A model generated the notes under the pieces. The model was given only the letters and a program-made list of their open reading frames with translations, searched no databases and had not been told where the DNA came from. This document shows, piece after piece, positions 52,225 through 62,953 of a stretch of DNA of 64,000 bases. The position numbers and the translations under genes were made by a program. Source of the stretch: Leishmania martiniquensis (Eukaryota; Euglenozoa; Kinetoplastea; Trypanosomatida; Trypanosomatidae); NCBI RefSeq assembly GCF_017916325.1, contig NC_090143.1:387501-451500 (forward strand), in the 5' to 3' direction. Numbering within the stretch: position 1 is the stretch's first letter; each line of letters opens with the position of its first letter.

Positions 52225-53505
52225 ATGCTGCACACAACACGGATGCGGCACTCTGGGATGCACATCCCCAATGCCCAGGAGATCGATGATCAGGTGCTGC
52301 TAAACCGTCTTCGCAAGCCTCGGCCAAAAGGCGCCCTCTTCTTCAAGGCGATCACGGCAGGCCGCATGCAAGGCTTCGTCGCCGCTGGCGGTATCGTGAT
52401 AGGTGCAGCTGTCTTCCTCGGCCCGTGGCTGTGGGAGGAGGTGCAGGAGATGCTGGGCAATAAGTACGTGCCGCTGCCGCCGTCGAAGATGCCCCGCACC
52501 TCGCCGGAGTGGTGGGAGAATGAGTGGCGCAAAATGAATCCGCTCTGGCGGGCCGGCGAGTCGATGGACGACTTCTTCGTCGGTCCCTATCGTTTTGTGA
52601 AGGAGCAGACGGGGCGCGACATGTCTTCTGCCTCAGATTTCGTGCGCACCTCACCATCGCCATCCTCGTCCTCTGGCGTGGCTAGAAAGCAGCAGCAGCT
52701 TGGCTTCTTGTATCGACTCACACACGCGCTTCACCGGTCAGAGGCTTCCGCAACTTCTACCTGCGCCACGGCTGCTTCTGGTGGTGTAGAGACTCATAGG
52801 AAGGGTGGCGAATCTCGTCGCACTTCCGCTTCGGCCGTCATGCAGCCAAAACCACCACAGATGCTGGTGCCGCTCTGCGGCGACTCCCCGATCATCCGTA
52901 CCGCGGCGCTGCAGGGCTTCGAGGTGGATGCGGTGGATTCCTCGCAGACCGCCATCCAGGCAGCCGTTCGGCGCACCGAGGAGGGTCTGCCGCAGGAGTT
53001 TTACTCGAAGATCCGCCTGCACTGGAAGAACTTTTTTTCGGCGGAGTTGTGGGAGGGGCCACTGAAGGACAGGAGCTACGATGTCATCTACGAGCGACAG
53101 GGTATGACCTCGCTAAATCGAGAGCAGCGGTCCGATTACGCCTATCTGCTGAAGCGCGTGCTGAAGGAGGATGGCCTGATATACGTGGAAGGCATCTTCC
53201 GCACCGGACGGGTGAGGGGAAATAAGCTGATGGGCCCGCCCTACTCCCTGTCAAAGCGGGAGCTCGAGCAGCTCTTTCCCCTCAGTGAGGGCTATTATGT
53301 CCGGTGTGAGGAGAAGACCGATGCGATGCAGCAGCTAAGCCGCGAGGACCGTATCCTCAAGCGCGTCCCCAAGGAGCTCTACGTGACTCCGTTCAGCTGC
53401 GTTGTGTTTCGTGAAGCCACGGTGAACTTGCGAACACGAACGGAACCGCTGCAGCATCCCGAGCCGCCGATACTGACTCCCACGGAAGAGAGCGTTGTGT
53501 GGTAG
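52225..53505 (+). CDS. Membrane-anchored TPMT-family SAM-dependent methyltransferase
   Basis: 426 residues. One membrane segment lies near residues 48-68 (MQGFVAAGGIVIGAAVFLGPWLW), after an Arg/Lys-rich N-terminus, so the likely topology is a single-pass anchor. A low-complexity Ser/Thr linker covers about 135-200. The catalytic domain starts near 205 with MLVPLCGDSPIIRTAALQGFEVDAVDSSQTAI, equivalent to the SAM-binding motif of thiopurine methyltransferase-like proteins (VPLCGKS...LA..G..V.G.D.S). YDVIYERQGMTSLNREQRSDYAYLLKRVLKEDGLIYVEGI (near 287-326) matches the later motif region. TPMT-fold enzymes methylate thiol, halide or related small nucleophiles; the substrate here is unknown. The anchor is unusual for this otherwise soluble family. 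Confidence 0.82.
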   Translation: MLHTTRMRHSGMHIPNAQEIDDQVLLNRLRKPRPKGALFFKAITAGRMQGFVAAGGIVIGAAVFLGPWLWEEVQEMLGNKYVPLPPSKMPRTSPEWWENEWRKMNPLWRAGESMDDFFVGPYRFVKEQTGRDMSSASDFVRTSPSPSSSSGVARKQQQLGFLYRLTHALHRSEASATSTCATAASGGVETHRKGGESRRTSASAVMQPKPPQMLVPLCGDSPIIRTAALQGFEVDAVDSSQTAIQAAVRRTEEGLPQEFYSKIRLHWKNFFSAELWEGPLKDRSYDVIYERQGMTSLNREQRSDYAYLLKRVLKEDGLIYVEGIFRTGRVRGNKLMGPPYSLSKRELEQLFPLSEGYYVRCEEKTDAMQQLSREDRILKRVPKELYVTPFSCVVFREATVNLRTRTEPLQHPEPPILTPTEESVVW

Positions 53506-54412
53506 TCGAGCCGCGACTTACTTTCTTCCCATTTGGCTGAGCCTCCGGCGCCTCTCTCGGTGAGTGGTGTCGCGACTGCAATTTTCAGCGTCGCCTTTGG
53601 TGCTGGCGGCGGACCTCCGCGCGCATGAAGTTGGGGAGAAAGAGAGAGGGGAGCGCGGGGGCTGGGGAGAGACACTTGACCACACATGCACATGCATTCC
53701 TCTTCTTGCCTCTCTTCCTGTGTGTGTGCATGTGTCTCTCTCTCTGTCTCTGTCCTCCCCCCGACTCGGTCCCTTCAGGGGCCATTCGGCAGCGCTGAGG
53801 GCGATTGGGTTGACTGGTGTATCGCATGCACCTGTGGAAGTGCATTGAGAGGGAGAGGGGAAGCAGAGCAGCGGCGAAGTCCCTCCTCTCTTCCCTCCCT
53901 CACCTTCGCTCGACGCAGTGCTCACAGGATGCCTCCAAGGGAGTACGTAGGCTCGCATAGCGACGGGAGGAAAAGTGGGGAGGTGGCGCGCCGGCGCCCA
54001 CTCAGGGATCTATACTGCGAGGCGCTTGCACCTTTATGTCTGTGCTATCCTCTGCACATGTGTGCATGCGCTCTCTCCTCCTCCTCTCTCTCGGTGCTTC
54101 ACACGCACGGGAGGTGCACAGTGCATAGAACGGCACAGATGCCATTCATGCTCTCGTGCCACGCCGGCATCTTCGTCCCCCTATCCTGTGCCTCGTCACC
54201 TTTCCTCTCTCTATAGCTGATGCTGCTGCTGCTGCGGACCCTCTCCCCCTTTTTCCCGCTCTGTGTGCGCTCGGAACATAAGCTGACCGACACAGACATA
54301 GGGACGTAGACGTATATACATATATGTACGTATCCACACTCACCGACCAGCCCCACCACCTGTGCAACGCTTCACACACCTTCTGGCGAGCTCTTTTCAA
54401 AACGACATCGCG
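53506..54412. other. Intergenic region upstream of RESC6
   Basis: No gene seen; pyrimidine tracts (53,728-53,762, 54,070-54,095) and a short TA-rich run near 54,311-54,330 are present. Confidence 0.55.
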
Positions 54413-56050
54413 ATGCGCGGCTTAAGCGTGTTGACGCTTCGGGGCGTACCGGCGCGACGAGGCGTTGGTGTTTTCATGTGCTCGACAACGTCCACGTCGT
54501 ACCGGTATCAGGCGACGAGGGTGGGGGGTGCACCTCCACCAACCCCCACCTCTTCTCCGGTGCCGGCGCCGGCGAATGACGGCACTCTTCACCACAATAG
54601 CACTGCAGGGCACGTCAACATTCCGTTTGGCCGCCACCTATCCCCTGGAGAGCTGGCTCTCCCCCACATCCCGCGTGGGTCGCACTTGTCGGCGCGGAAC
54701 ATCGCCACCGAGGCTCTGCAGATGAAGAAGCTTCATCAGGAGCGCGGTGGCAACCCGATGCTAGCGCAGCAGGCTCGCCGCGTACTGTTCGCCACTTCTA
54801 TTGCTGGGCAAAATGTCGACGCCCGCTCCGTTGCCCTTCTGTTGAACACGGCCGTGTACTTCGGCATGGAGAGCGACGCGCGCGTGGTGCGCGAGTGCAT
54901 CGACTACTGCTTGAGGAATGATAAGTTCATCTCGATGGATATTTTGCCCATTGTGGTCACGGCGTGCGCGACGCTCAAGTCGCGCGACGCACGCGAGGTG
55001 ATCGAGCTGCAGGCGGTGAAGGCCACCAAGAATGCGCGCTTCCTCGATGCGAAGGGAGTCACCAACGTTATTAGCGCCTTCTCCAAGACAGGCATCAATC
55101 ATGAGAAGCTCTATGGGCTGCTCTCGATGCGTGTGCAGACCCTCGCGCGCGTTGGCGAGTTCGAGGCGGCGCACCTCGTCATTCTTGCCAACGCCTTCTC
55201 GAGGCTGCGGTTTAGAGAACAGCATGTATTTGGTGCCATCGCGCGGCGTGCCATGACGCTGCGGGAGCGCGTCACTGTGAACGAGCTGGTGCCCCTCATC
55301 AACGCCTTCTCCAAGGCGGGACTCAAGGATCCGAAGCTGAGCAAGCGCTTCGCGGCAAAGGCGATGGAGTACGTGGACCAGATGAACGCCGAGCAGGTGG
55401 CGATTATGTTTCAGGCCTTCGCCTACTTCGGCATTCGCTACGATCAGCTTTTCGGCGTGCTGACCAACCGCGCTGTGGAGCTCATCGACGAGTTCAACGC
55501 GCAGCACATCAGCACCACACTCGCTTCTTTTCAACGCATTGGCATCAACAACCCCGAACTGTTTGACAACCTGGCCGAGCGCGCGCTTGCGGTGGTGCAG
55601 GATCACGACGCCAAGGACATTTCTTTGACCGTGACAGCCCTGGCGCACTTCGGGCTCAAGGACGAGGAGCTGTTCAAGCGGCTGGCTTCCCACGCCGCGT
55701 CCATTGCGGACCAGTTCGATGCATTGGGGCTGGTGAACACAATCCATGCATTCGCCCGCACTTTCTTTCTGCAAGAGGACATGGTCGTTGCCCTGTCGGA
55801 GCGCTGCGTATACGTGTGCCGCCACCTCGACGCGAATCAGGTGCGTCGCTTACTCTGGTCGCTCGCCAAGTTCCAGGTGAAGGACCCCCGTATCCTTACC
55901 CCCGTTTTCAATCGCTGCCTCGCCCTGCATCAGGACTTCTTCTCTGACCCGATGGGTGGGGAGGAGATCGAGGAGATCTTCGACGTCTTCGGACCCAACT
56001 TTTGCCCTCCGCTCTATCAGCTCTACATGTCGCGAGGTAGCAGCGTGTAG
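54413..56050 (+). CDS. RESC6: RNA-editing substrate-binding complex protein RESC6 (MRB3010-like)
   Basis: 545 residues from the ATG at 54413; the longer open frame starts with GTG and is less likely. The N-terminus (MRGLSVLTLRGVPARRGVGVF) is a plausible mitochondrial presequence. Residues about 215-505 hold eight helical repeats of ~36 residues with a recurring pattern, for example VTNVISAFSKTGINHEKLYGLL, LVPLINAFSKAGLKDPKLSKRF, VAIMFQAFAYFGIRYDQLFGVL, ISLTVTALAHFGLKDEELFKRL and VRRLLWSLAKFQVKDPRIL. This repeat style defines the RESC6/MRB3010 group, a core scaffold of the gRNA- and mRNA-binding complex in kinetoplast uridine insertion/deletion editing. The gene lying in the same array as STI1 agrees with my recollection of the T. 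brucei chromosome 5 locus of MRB3010. Paralogues with the same repeats exist, so the exact member is likely but not certain. Confidence 0.83.
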   Translation: MRGLSVLTLRGVPARRGVGVFMCSTTSTSYRYQATRVGGAPPPTPTSSPVPAPANDGTLHHNSTAGHVNIPFGRHLSPGELALPHIPRGSHLSARNIATEALQMKKLHQERGGNPMLAQQARRVLFATSIAGQNVDARSVALLLNTAVYFGMESDARVVRECIDYCLRNDKFISMDILPIVVTACATLKSRDAREVIELQAVKATKNARFLDAKGVTNVISAFSKTGINHEKLYGLLSMRVQTLARVGEFEAAHLVILANAFSRLRFREQHVFGAIARRAMTLRERVTVNELVPLINAFSKAGLKDPKLSKRFAAKAMEYVDQMNAEQVAIMFQAFAYFGIRYDQLFGVLTNRAVELIDEFNAQHISTTLASFQRIGINNPELFDNLAERALAVVQDHDAKDISLTVTALAHFGLKDEELFKRLASHAASIADQFDALGLVNTIHAFARTFFLQEDMVVALSERCVYVCRHLDANQVRRLLWSLAKFQVKDPRILTPVFNRCLALHQDFFSDPMGGEEIEEIFDVFGPNFCPPLYQLYMSRGSSV

Positions 56051-57278
56051 CGCGGCCGCCGCTGTTCTTGTGTGCGTCTGTTTACCGTCCGTCCGTCCCT
56101 CTCTGTGTGTGTGTACGCGGAGAGTCTGCGGCAGACGTTTTTGGGGAGGGGAGGGACCTTTGGCTGCCATACGATTTTTTTTGTTCGCTTTCTTTGCTGT
56201 TGGCCGTTCTTCTCTCGTCATCCATTACGCACTCTCCCTCTTTTGACGGTCGCACTTCGCGCCTCTCTCGCGTGTATCCCCCTCGCTGCATAGCGGATGG
56301 GAGGGGGGTGACTGGCACTGCGCTCTCTCTCTGTCGCTCGCGTGCTTGTCAGCCCTCCTCTCTCGGCTGACATGTGCTCACGGCCACTCACCCCCCGTCT
56401 TTTCCCCGACTCCGCTTGAAAAGGCCGATCATGTGGTGTCCGTGGGAGACGGGCAAGTGCGGAGGAGGAGTGCGAGCAGGGGGTCGACGCCGACGCCGGC
56501 GACGGAGGGGGGGAGGAGATCGGCAGGGCGAGGGGAGAGAAGGGAAGCGAGCAGAGAAGACAGACACAGACAGGCAGGCAGAGACAGAGGTGCAGTGCCC
56601 ACGTGGATTGGCCTGCGATGTGCCCTCTGTGTGAAGAAGAAAAATGGCCGTTTCTCTATTTTCCTGATCGGTATGTGTGCGTGTGTAGTGACCGTGGCGA
56701 GCCGTTCCTGCGCTGCGGGTAAGACAGCGAATGCGAATGAGCGACCGGCAAACAGGCACACCTTCGATCTGGGGCGGTGTTGGTGATGTGTTTTACAGTG
56801 GCGCCTGCGCGGTTACACACACACACATAAAAGCGACGCAGACACACCGTCCATATCTTCGGCCTTTGTGTGCCTGGCGTCGTGCGTATGCGCCACTGCG
56901 ACTTCCGGGAGGCGGAGGCTCCGCCTTCACCTCTGTTCCTCTTCTCCTTATTCGAAGGCGCCTTGTACCGCTGCCTGTGATGATGTCACCATCTGCTAGA
57001 CTCGCGCCATCGACAGCGGTTTAGCACTCCCCCTTGCTTCCCCCGGCTCGGCTCGTGTCCGCAACCCCTCTCTTGCCCGACTTCGATGCCGGCCGTGCCC
57101 ATCTCTTCTCTCCTCCCTCTTCTCCCCTCTCTCCCGCCGTTCTTGCGTCGGCAGTCTGCCACGCTACGCGGCAGGAGGCGACACAGAGATAGCGAATACA
57201 CACGGACACACAGAGAGAGAACAAGGCAGGGGCAGTGTACAGACACGCACACCCTCTTCATTGTATTCGATCAGCATC
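56051..57278. other. Intergenic region upstream of SLU7
   Basis: No gene seen; (GT)n near 56,103-56,113 and (CA)n at 56,814-56,826, pyrimidine tracts near 56,200-56,245 and 57,098-57,135. Confidence 0.55.
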
Positions 57279-58532
57279 ATGGAGCAGAACGCGGAGCCGC
57301 CAAAAAAGGCGTCGTCGGTGCGGCAGCTGCTGCGCCAACAGCGCGAGCTGCAGGAAATGCGCAAATTCGGCTTAGCACCGCTCGCGGTAGATACGGAGAC
57401 GCACCAGGAGATCAGCCCCAACATACCGGAGTTCATCTCTCGCGCCCCGTGGTACTACGGGGCAACTGGCCCCACGCTGGTCCACCAGCGCAAGCAGGGT
57501 GGCGGTACCAGTGAGGCGCCGGACGAGGTGCTGAGTGAGAAGGTCGATCGCATCGTGGTGAAGGGCCAGGCGACTCGCTTCACCGCCGGAGCGTGCAAGA
57601 ACTGCGGCTCCCGCACCCACAAGACGAGCGAGTGCTTCCAGGCGAAGAAGAAGGTAGGCAGCGTCTACACGAATCGCGTCACCGGCAGCGACATCGAGAT
57701 ATATGAAGAAGCCAAAACGTACTCGCAGAAGCGAGATCGATTTGTGGGCGAGGTTGGCGTTGACCTGATGCGTGGAGTGCGCCAGGAGGAAGGAGTCGAC
57801 GACGCCGAAACCGAGGTACCGGCAACGGCACGTCATCGGCCAGAGGATGTCTTTGGCAGCCGCACCGCGCAGCACGGCGGGGTGGAGGTGAAAGAGCTGC
57901 CAAAGTACCTGCACAATCTGGATCAGCAGGACGGACTCTTTTTCGATCCCAAAACCGGGTCGATGCGCGCGAACCCGAACGCGAGCGACTCGGCCAAGAC
58001 CTTTCAAGGGGACCTGGAGCGCTACCGCACTGGGGACTACTACAACTATGTGGAGTCGCAGTACCGGTTCTTGACGGGGCAGTCCAAGTCCTTTGTGGAC
58101 TTCGAGTTCGATGATGCGATGCGCAGGGAGCGCGAGCAGCGGCATCAGGAGCAGCACGATCAGGGCAGCACACGCGGGGCAGTGGCGAAGGAGCGGGCAG
58201 AAACGCCACAGGATGCGCTCCTGCGCTCCCTGTACGGCACACGTAAGCCAAAACCGGAGTCGGATGTGCCACCCTCATCCACCGCCGAGATCAAGACGTG
58301 TGCGCCGTCTTCATCTCTAGCTCTTCCGGTCGATGCCTCCACTAAGATGACACCTGCGATGGTGACAGCGCACTCCAGTGTCCAGGCAGCCTCCCTCTCA
58401 TGGATGCCCACGCGCAACGGGCACACCGCGGTGTACGGAAGCTACTTTGATCCCATAAGCTTTCGGTGGGGCTACGCGTGCTGCAAGGCTACCGGCAAGG
58501 ACGCAACCGGCTGCAGCGCGGCGCAGGCGTGA
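57279..58532 (+). CDS. SLU7: Pre-mRNA splicing factor SLU7-like
   Basis: 417 residues from the ATG at 57279. Family marks: N-terminal basic helix (SVRQLLRQQRELQEMRK), PNIPEFISRAPWYYG...LVHQRKQ (SLU7 PWY box), and a CCHC zinc knuckle at residues 106-119 (CKNCGSRTHKTSEC). Then a conserved region PKYLHNLDQQDGLFFDPKTGSMRANP, and the region after it (LERYRTGDYYNYVESQYRFLTGQSKSFVDFEFDD) with aromatic residues as in SLU7. The protein acts in the second catalytic step of splicing, positioning the 3' splice site. In trypanosomatids, where nearly all splicing is in trans, it would be expected to influence AG acceptor choice during spliced-leader addition; that role is inference. Low-complexity C-terminal third. 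Confidence 0.92.
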   Translation: MEQNAEPPKKASSVRQLLRQQRELQEMRKFGLAPLAVDTETHQEISPNIPEFISRAPWYYGATGPTLVHQRKQGGGTSEAPDEVLSEKVDRIVVKGQATRFTAGACKNCGSRTHKTSECFQAKKKVGSVYTNRVTGSDIEIYEEAKTYSQKRDRFVGEVGVDLMRGVRQEEGVDDAETEVPATARHRPEDVFGSRTAQHGGVEVKELPKYLHNLDQQDGLFFDPKTGSMRANPNASDSAKTFQGDLERYRTGDYYNYVESQYRFLTGQSKSFVDFEFDDAMRREREQRHQEQHDQGSTRGAVAKERAETPQDALLRSLYGTRKPKPESDVPPSSTAEIKTCAPSSSLALPVDASTKMTPAMVTAHSSVQAASLSWMPTRNGHTAVYGSYFDPISFRWGYACCKATGKDATGCSAAQA

Positions 58533-59040
58533 CACCCACTATGGAGCCCTTGCTACTTCGCTGGCGCGCTATCCTCGCGCAGATGTGTGTGTGTGTGTGT
58601 ATTCGCTCACGTGCCGCATCCGCTGCTCTGAACACGATACCAATAGGAAATTGACGGGGAGGGCGGCCACGCCTGTGGCTCCTGTGCTCCTTCGAGTCAC
58701 TCAGAGAGGAAGCCGACGCGGCTCTACGCCATTTTACTTACCCCTCCCTCCCCTCCCTCCGTATGTCATCTCTGCCCCCTCCTTCCAACTTCATCGGCAT
58801 CGCTCCCGCCCCTTCCCTTACGCCCCTCTTTCCTCACCTCTCCTCTCCTTTTCCCCTCTCTGCTTCTTTCCAAACCCCCCGGCAACATTTTCGCCTGTGT
58901 ACGTCTGCATCTGTGTGCGAACGGGCTGCTGCGCACATGTCTGTGTCTATGCTTGCCCACAACGCCCAGGGAATCTCTCGGCTGCCTCTCCTTCGCTTCC
59001 CGCATCTCCACTAGCTCACCCTCGCAGACCCGACGCATCA
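58533..59040. other. Intergenic region upstream of threonine dehydratase
   Basis: No gene seen; (GT)n at 58,585-58,599 and long C/T tracts (58,739-58,880) that would serve splice-acceptor selection. The next open frame runs back through it without coding character. Confidence 0.55.
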
Positions 59041-60426
59041 ATGAAAGTCACCCCTCCTACTCCTGCTGCCGTTTCGCCAAACAACGAGACAATGGCGGAG
59101 CAACTTACTGCCAGCGTGGGCAACAACGAAGCGGCCAGCCAGACGCTGGAGAAGCTGGAGCCGAACCACACTGCATCAGACCCGTGGCTCTCCATTGAGC
59201 TCGCGCGGCGCCGCATCAGCCGCTACCTACACCCCACCATTCTCATCGAAGGCCGTCCCATTCCTGGAACGGAGGTGACGACGTACTACAAGTGCGACCA
59301 CATGCACCGCAGCGGCTCCTTCAAAGAGCGCGGCGGCCTCAATGCCCTTTTGTGCCTCTCGGAGGAGAAGCGGAAACGAGGCGTCATCGCAGCTTCGGCC
59401 GGCAATCACGCGCAGGCGCTCGCGTACCACGGCGGTATACTCGGCATCCCAGTGACGATGGTGATGCCGGTCAGCGCGCCGATCGTGAAGCGAGAGAACT
59501 GCAAGAACTTCGGCGCCAATGTCATTCTCCACGGTAAGGACTTTGGCACCGCCAAGGAGGAGGCCATGCGACTGGCACAGGAGAAGGGGTACACTTACGT
59601 GAACGGCTTCGACGATCCGGCGGTGATAGCCGGGGCCGGCACGTGCGGGCTGGAGATTCTCGACCAGCTGCCGTGCGTGAACGTGATCGTCGTCCCCGTC
59701 GGCGGTGGTGGTCTGCTCGCCGGCATCGCCCTCGCTGTCAAGAAGATGAATCCTGATGTGAAGGTGATCGGCGTGGAGTCGGAGCGGTGCGCCAACGTAT
59801 CACGGGCCCTCAAGGCAGGGAAGCCGATCTACACCCCAATCAGTGCGGGCGGCACGGTCGCTGACGGACTGGCCGTGAACGTTGTTGGCACGAACACATT
59901 CGCTATCATTCATAAGTACGTCGACTCCGTCGTTACGGTGCCCGAGTCTTACATTACCCGCGCCATCTTGCACATGCTGGAGGTAGAGAAGATGATGGTG
60001 GAGGGCGCCGGCGCGACGGCTCTCGCGGCCATCATGACGGGCAAACTGGACGCTGAGCTTAAGGGCAGGAACGTTGTGACACTAGTCACCGGTGGCAACA
60101 TCGACATTACACTCATAGGGCGCGTTATCCATCAGGGCCTCTACGCGTCTGGTCGTCTCCACATGTTCGACGTCGCCATCTCCAACCGCGTCGGCGGCCT
60201 CGCAAACTTCATGCATGCCCTCGCCAAGACCGGCGCCTCGGTCAAAGCAATCTCGCAAGAGACACCGCTTGTGAACGACATCAATGTGACGACGCTGCAC
60301 ATGGAGGTGGAGACGATGAATGACGAGCACTGGGTGACGGTGGTGGCAACGATGAGGGAGTCCGGCTTCGTGCTGCTGCCCTTCAGCGGCCAGAAGTACA
60401 GTGACGTGGACATGTCGAAACTGTAG
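59041..60426 (+). CDS. PLP-dependent threonine dehydratase with C-terminal ACT region and PTS1 signal
   Basis: 461 residues from the ATG at 59041 (MKVTPPTPAAVS). The Schiff-base lysine is Lys95 in SGSFKERGGLNAL; ASAGNHAQALAYH (118-130) binds the carboxylate; the Gly-rich phosphate loop is VGGGGLLAG (220-228); VTGGN follows near 358. Residues about 385-461 look like an ACT regulatory domain (HMFDVAISNRVGGLANFMHALAKTGASVKAIS). The enzyme deaminates threonine (and usually serine) to 2-oxobutyrate. The last three residues are SKL, a canonical type-1 peroxisomal targeting signal, which predicts glycosomal import. One N-terminal ~45-residue extension precedes the enzyme core. Serine racemase is a less likely alternative given the ACT region. 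Confidence 0.94.
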   Translation: MKVTPPTPAAVSPNNETMAEQLTASVGNNEAASQTLEKLEPNHTASDPWLSIELARRRISRYLHPTILIEGRPIPGTEVTTYYKCDHMHRSGSFKERGGLNALLCLSEEKRKRGVIAASAGNHAQALAYHGGILGIPVTMVMPVSAPIVKRENCKNFGANVILHGKDFGTAKEEAMRLAQEKGYTYVNGFDDPAVIAGAGTCGLEILDQLPCVNVIVVPVGGGGLLAGIALAVKKMNPDVKVIGVESERCANVSRALKAGKPIYTPISAGGTVADGLAVNVVGTNTFAIIHKYVDSVVTVPESYITRAILHMLEVEKMMVEGAGATALAAIMTGKLDAELKGRNVVTLVTGGNIDITLIGRVIHQGLYASGRLHMFDVAISNRVGGLANFMHALAKTGASVKAISQETPLVNDINVTTLHMEVETMNDEHWVTVVATMRESGFVLLPFSGQKYSDVDMSKL

Positions 60427-62953
60427 AGAGCGGCAGCGACAGAGGAGGCACACGCGCTTGATGCTGCACTGCCCCGGAGCGGTAGCAGTTCCGCCCTCGC
60501 TAAAGGCGTCGCAGGCGTACGGGATCCATTCGTGTGGCGCCCGCCTCTTCTTCTCTCCTACTGCACGACGCACACATGTTATCCTCCCCCTCACCGACAT
60601 GCTCGCCTGCACACTCCGATCGTGACGTGGTGGGCTTCGAGGCCTCTTCCACGCGTTGGTGTGCTCCCTGTTCCCGACTCGCTCCGAGCTGGACGACGCC
60701 CTTCTCTCTCCACCGCCCCGCTCCGCGCTTGCAGCCCCGCTGTCATTGCCCCTCCCCTCGTTCTAATGGCGGCGTTCTTAGCTCGGTGTTCAACTTACTG
60801 GATGAGGCGACGGGGGCATGTCGCAGACTGCGGGCCGTGAAATAGATGCTCTCCTCTCTCCCCCTCGCCAAAACACACGCATTCACACGGCACTCGTCAA
60901 CCTCAACGAACTCCGGTTTTCTATTCACGACGGGCTGCCGCGAGCAGAGAGCGCAAAGCGAAGAGGATAGGCTGCCGTCTCTTTCCCTCCCTCGCGGCGA
61001 GGCGCGCCACTCCAGCGGCCGATTGTCCCCCGTCCGTGTGCAGATATGCCCATATATATATGTGTGTATTTATTTATTTTTATATAGGATGCAGTGCGAT
61101 GTGTGATGCGTGTGTGCGCGCATTTCTTTCCCTTTTTTTTGTCTCGTATTCTGCAAAAGAAAACGAAGCGCCAACTCGTGGAAACCGGTGAATTGAGGAA
61201 AGGTGGGGAAGTGTGGGCGAGGGACTCGCGGCGAATGCGATGTGCCCGCATCAGTACACGCCACCCGCTGCTTGCCGTGTCCCCCTGGTTCATCTGCTCT
61301 CTCTCTTTCGCCCCTCCGCCCGCTTTACCACATATCTTTTCTGTTCCCCTCCCCATTCTTCAACGACCACCTGCGCTTCTCCTCTCAAATGTTTCTCTGT
61401 AGAGGGCGTCTCTGCCTGCCTGCGGAGGTGTCTAAGCTCGTCTGCATCTCTCTCTGTAGGAGCCTTTGCTCATTGCCCTCGGTGAGACACATGACGTGCG
61501 CCGACCATGGGGCGTACGCCCACACCCACGCAGCGACACAGCCCCCCCTCCCCCTCCCTCCCCCCAAATAACACGAAAACGCTCCCTTCCTCCCCTTCCC
61601 TCTATCTGCTCGTGTGCTCCTCTCACTCCCTTTTTTTGTCGATGGCGCCGCTGTCATCTTCGCCGTCGTTGTTCCGATCTCTAATTGCTTTCACTGCTTC
61701 CCACGTTTCCGTTTTCTTCTTTTATTATGCGCTGGAGGGGTTTCGCAACACACCGACAACGATCGAAGCCTCTGACTCTTACTGGCTGACTAAAGGCCGC
61801 TTATGTCCACATGGGTCCGCCTTCCCACAGAGGGAGTGAAACGCACACCCTCCTACATCCGCATACGCACAATGCCATAGGTGCGCCAGCCGCGACACGT
61901 CAGCGGAAAGAGCTGCTCTCTCTCTCTCTCCGTTGGTGCGCGCGCGTCGGCGTCTGTCCTCGCTCGCGTGTGGGCTTGCTTGCGGAAGGGATGTTGCTAA
62001 CTGCGGTGACCTCTCCTTCTCTGTGCGGTGTGTGTCTGTGTGATGCAGCTGCTTGCCCTTTTCACCCCTCTCCTCCTCCTCACACTTTTTGTGCAGCTCA
62101 TTACCCCAACGGAAAGGCGTACACGGCTTGCAGGCCTGCGCGCCTGCATCATGGCTACGTTGGGGGGGGTGTAGGGTGGAGGAGAAGAGATGCAGTTGGT
62201 TACGGTTAGCGGAAGGCGACGACATGCCTCCGCCCGCTCTCTTGCAGTGACAACTAAATCCTCCAACAACGTCTGCAGAGACTGTCTCAAGGAGACGAGC
62301 AGATGCCCACGCAGGGGAAGATGGAAGGTTTCTGCGGCGCTGACAGCAGCTCAGGTCTGTGTGTGTGTGTGTGCTCAGCCCTCCTTCCAAACGTCTTTTT
62401 TTTCTTTGCTCTTCACACATCCTCCTCCGCCCTCTTTGACCGCTCTCTCCCTCTCTCCCTCTCCCTCGCTCGCTCGTCTTCACCTCTGTGCGCGAAAGCA
62501 CCTCTCGACTGCGCACTCATCCATTCCTTCACTCGTCCCCGCTCCCCTCGCCTTCTCTCTCTCTCTCTCCCTCTCACATACTTTTTCTGCCCTTCAGCTC
62601 CTTGGCAGCTCTGTCTCTCTATCTGTGTGGGCGGAGCGCATCCGGGGCCATTGGCGCTATCTTCGCCCGAACATCATTGGAGGCAATTGTGTCCGTGAGA
62701 GGGAACAGCAGGAGTGGAAGCAGAGGCGAGGAGCGCCTTCCTTACCGCCGCCCACGTGCAGTTAGGCAAGTTTGTGTGTGTGTGTGCGTCTGTGTGCACT
62801 TGCTGGCCAACCGCTTGTAGACTGCCGTAGAAGGAATCTTCCTCTCTCAGCGGAGCATCAACACGGTGGAGAAGGGTAGCGGCATCAGGACCGCCTCTCG
62901 GCATCCCCGCCCATACATACACACACACACATAGACAGTCTGTGCAGCCCGCC
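60427..62953. other. 2.5-kb intergenic region upstream of IFT121
   Basis: No gene recognised despite the length. It is dominated by C/T tracts and simple repeats: TA-rich run at 61,053-61,085, CT-rich tracts at 62,440-62,600, GT runs near 62,357 and 62,774, and (CA)n at 62,917-62,931 just before the start. Short open frames on both strands are compositionally biased. Confidence 0.55.
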
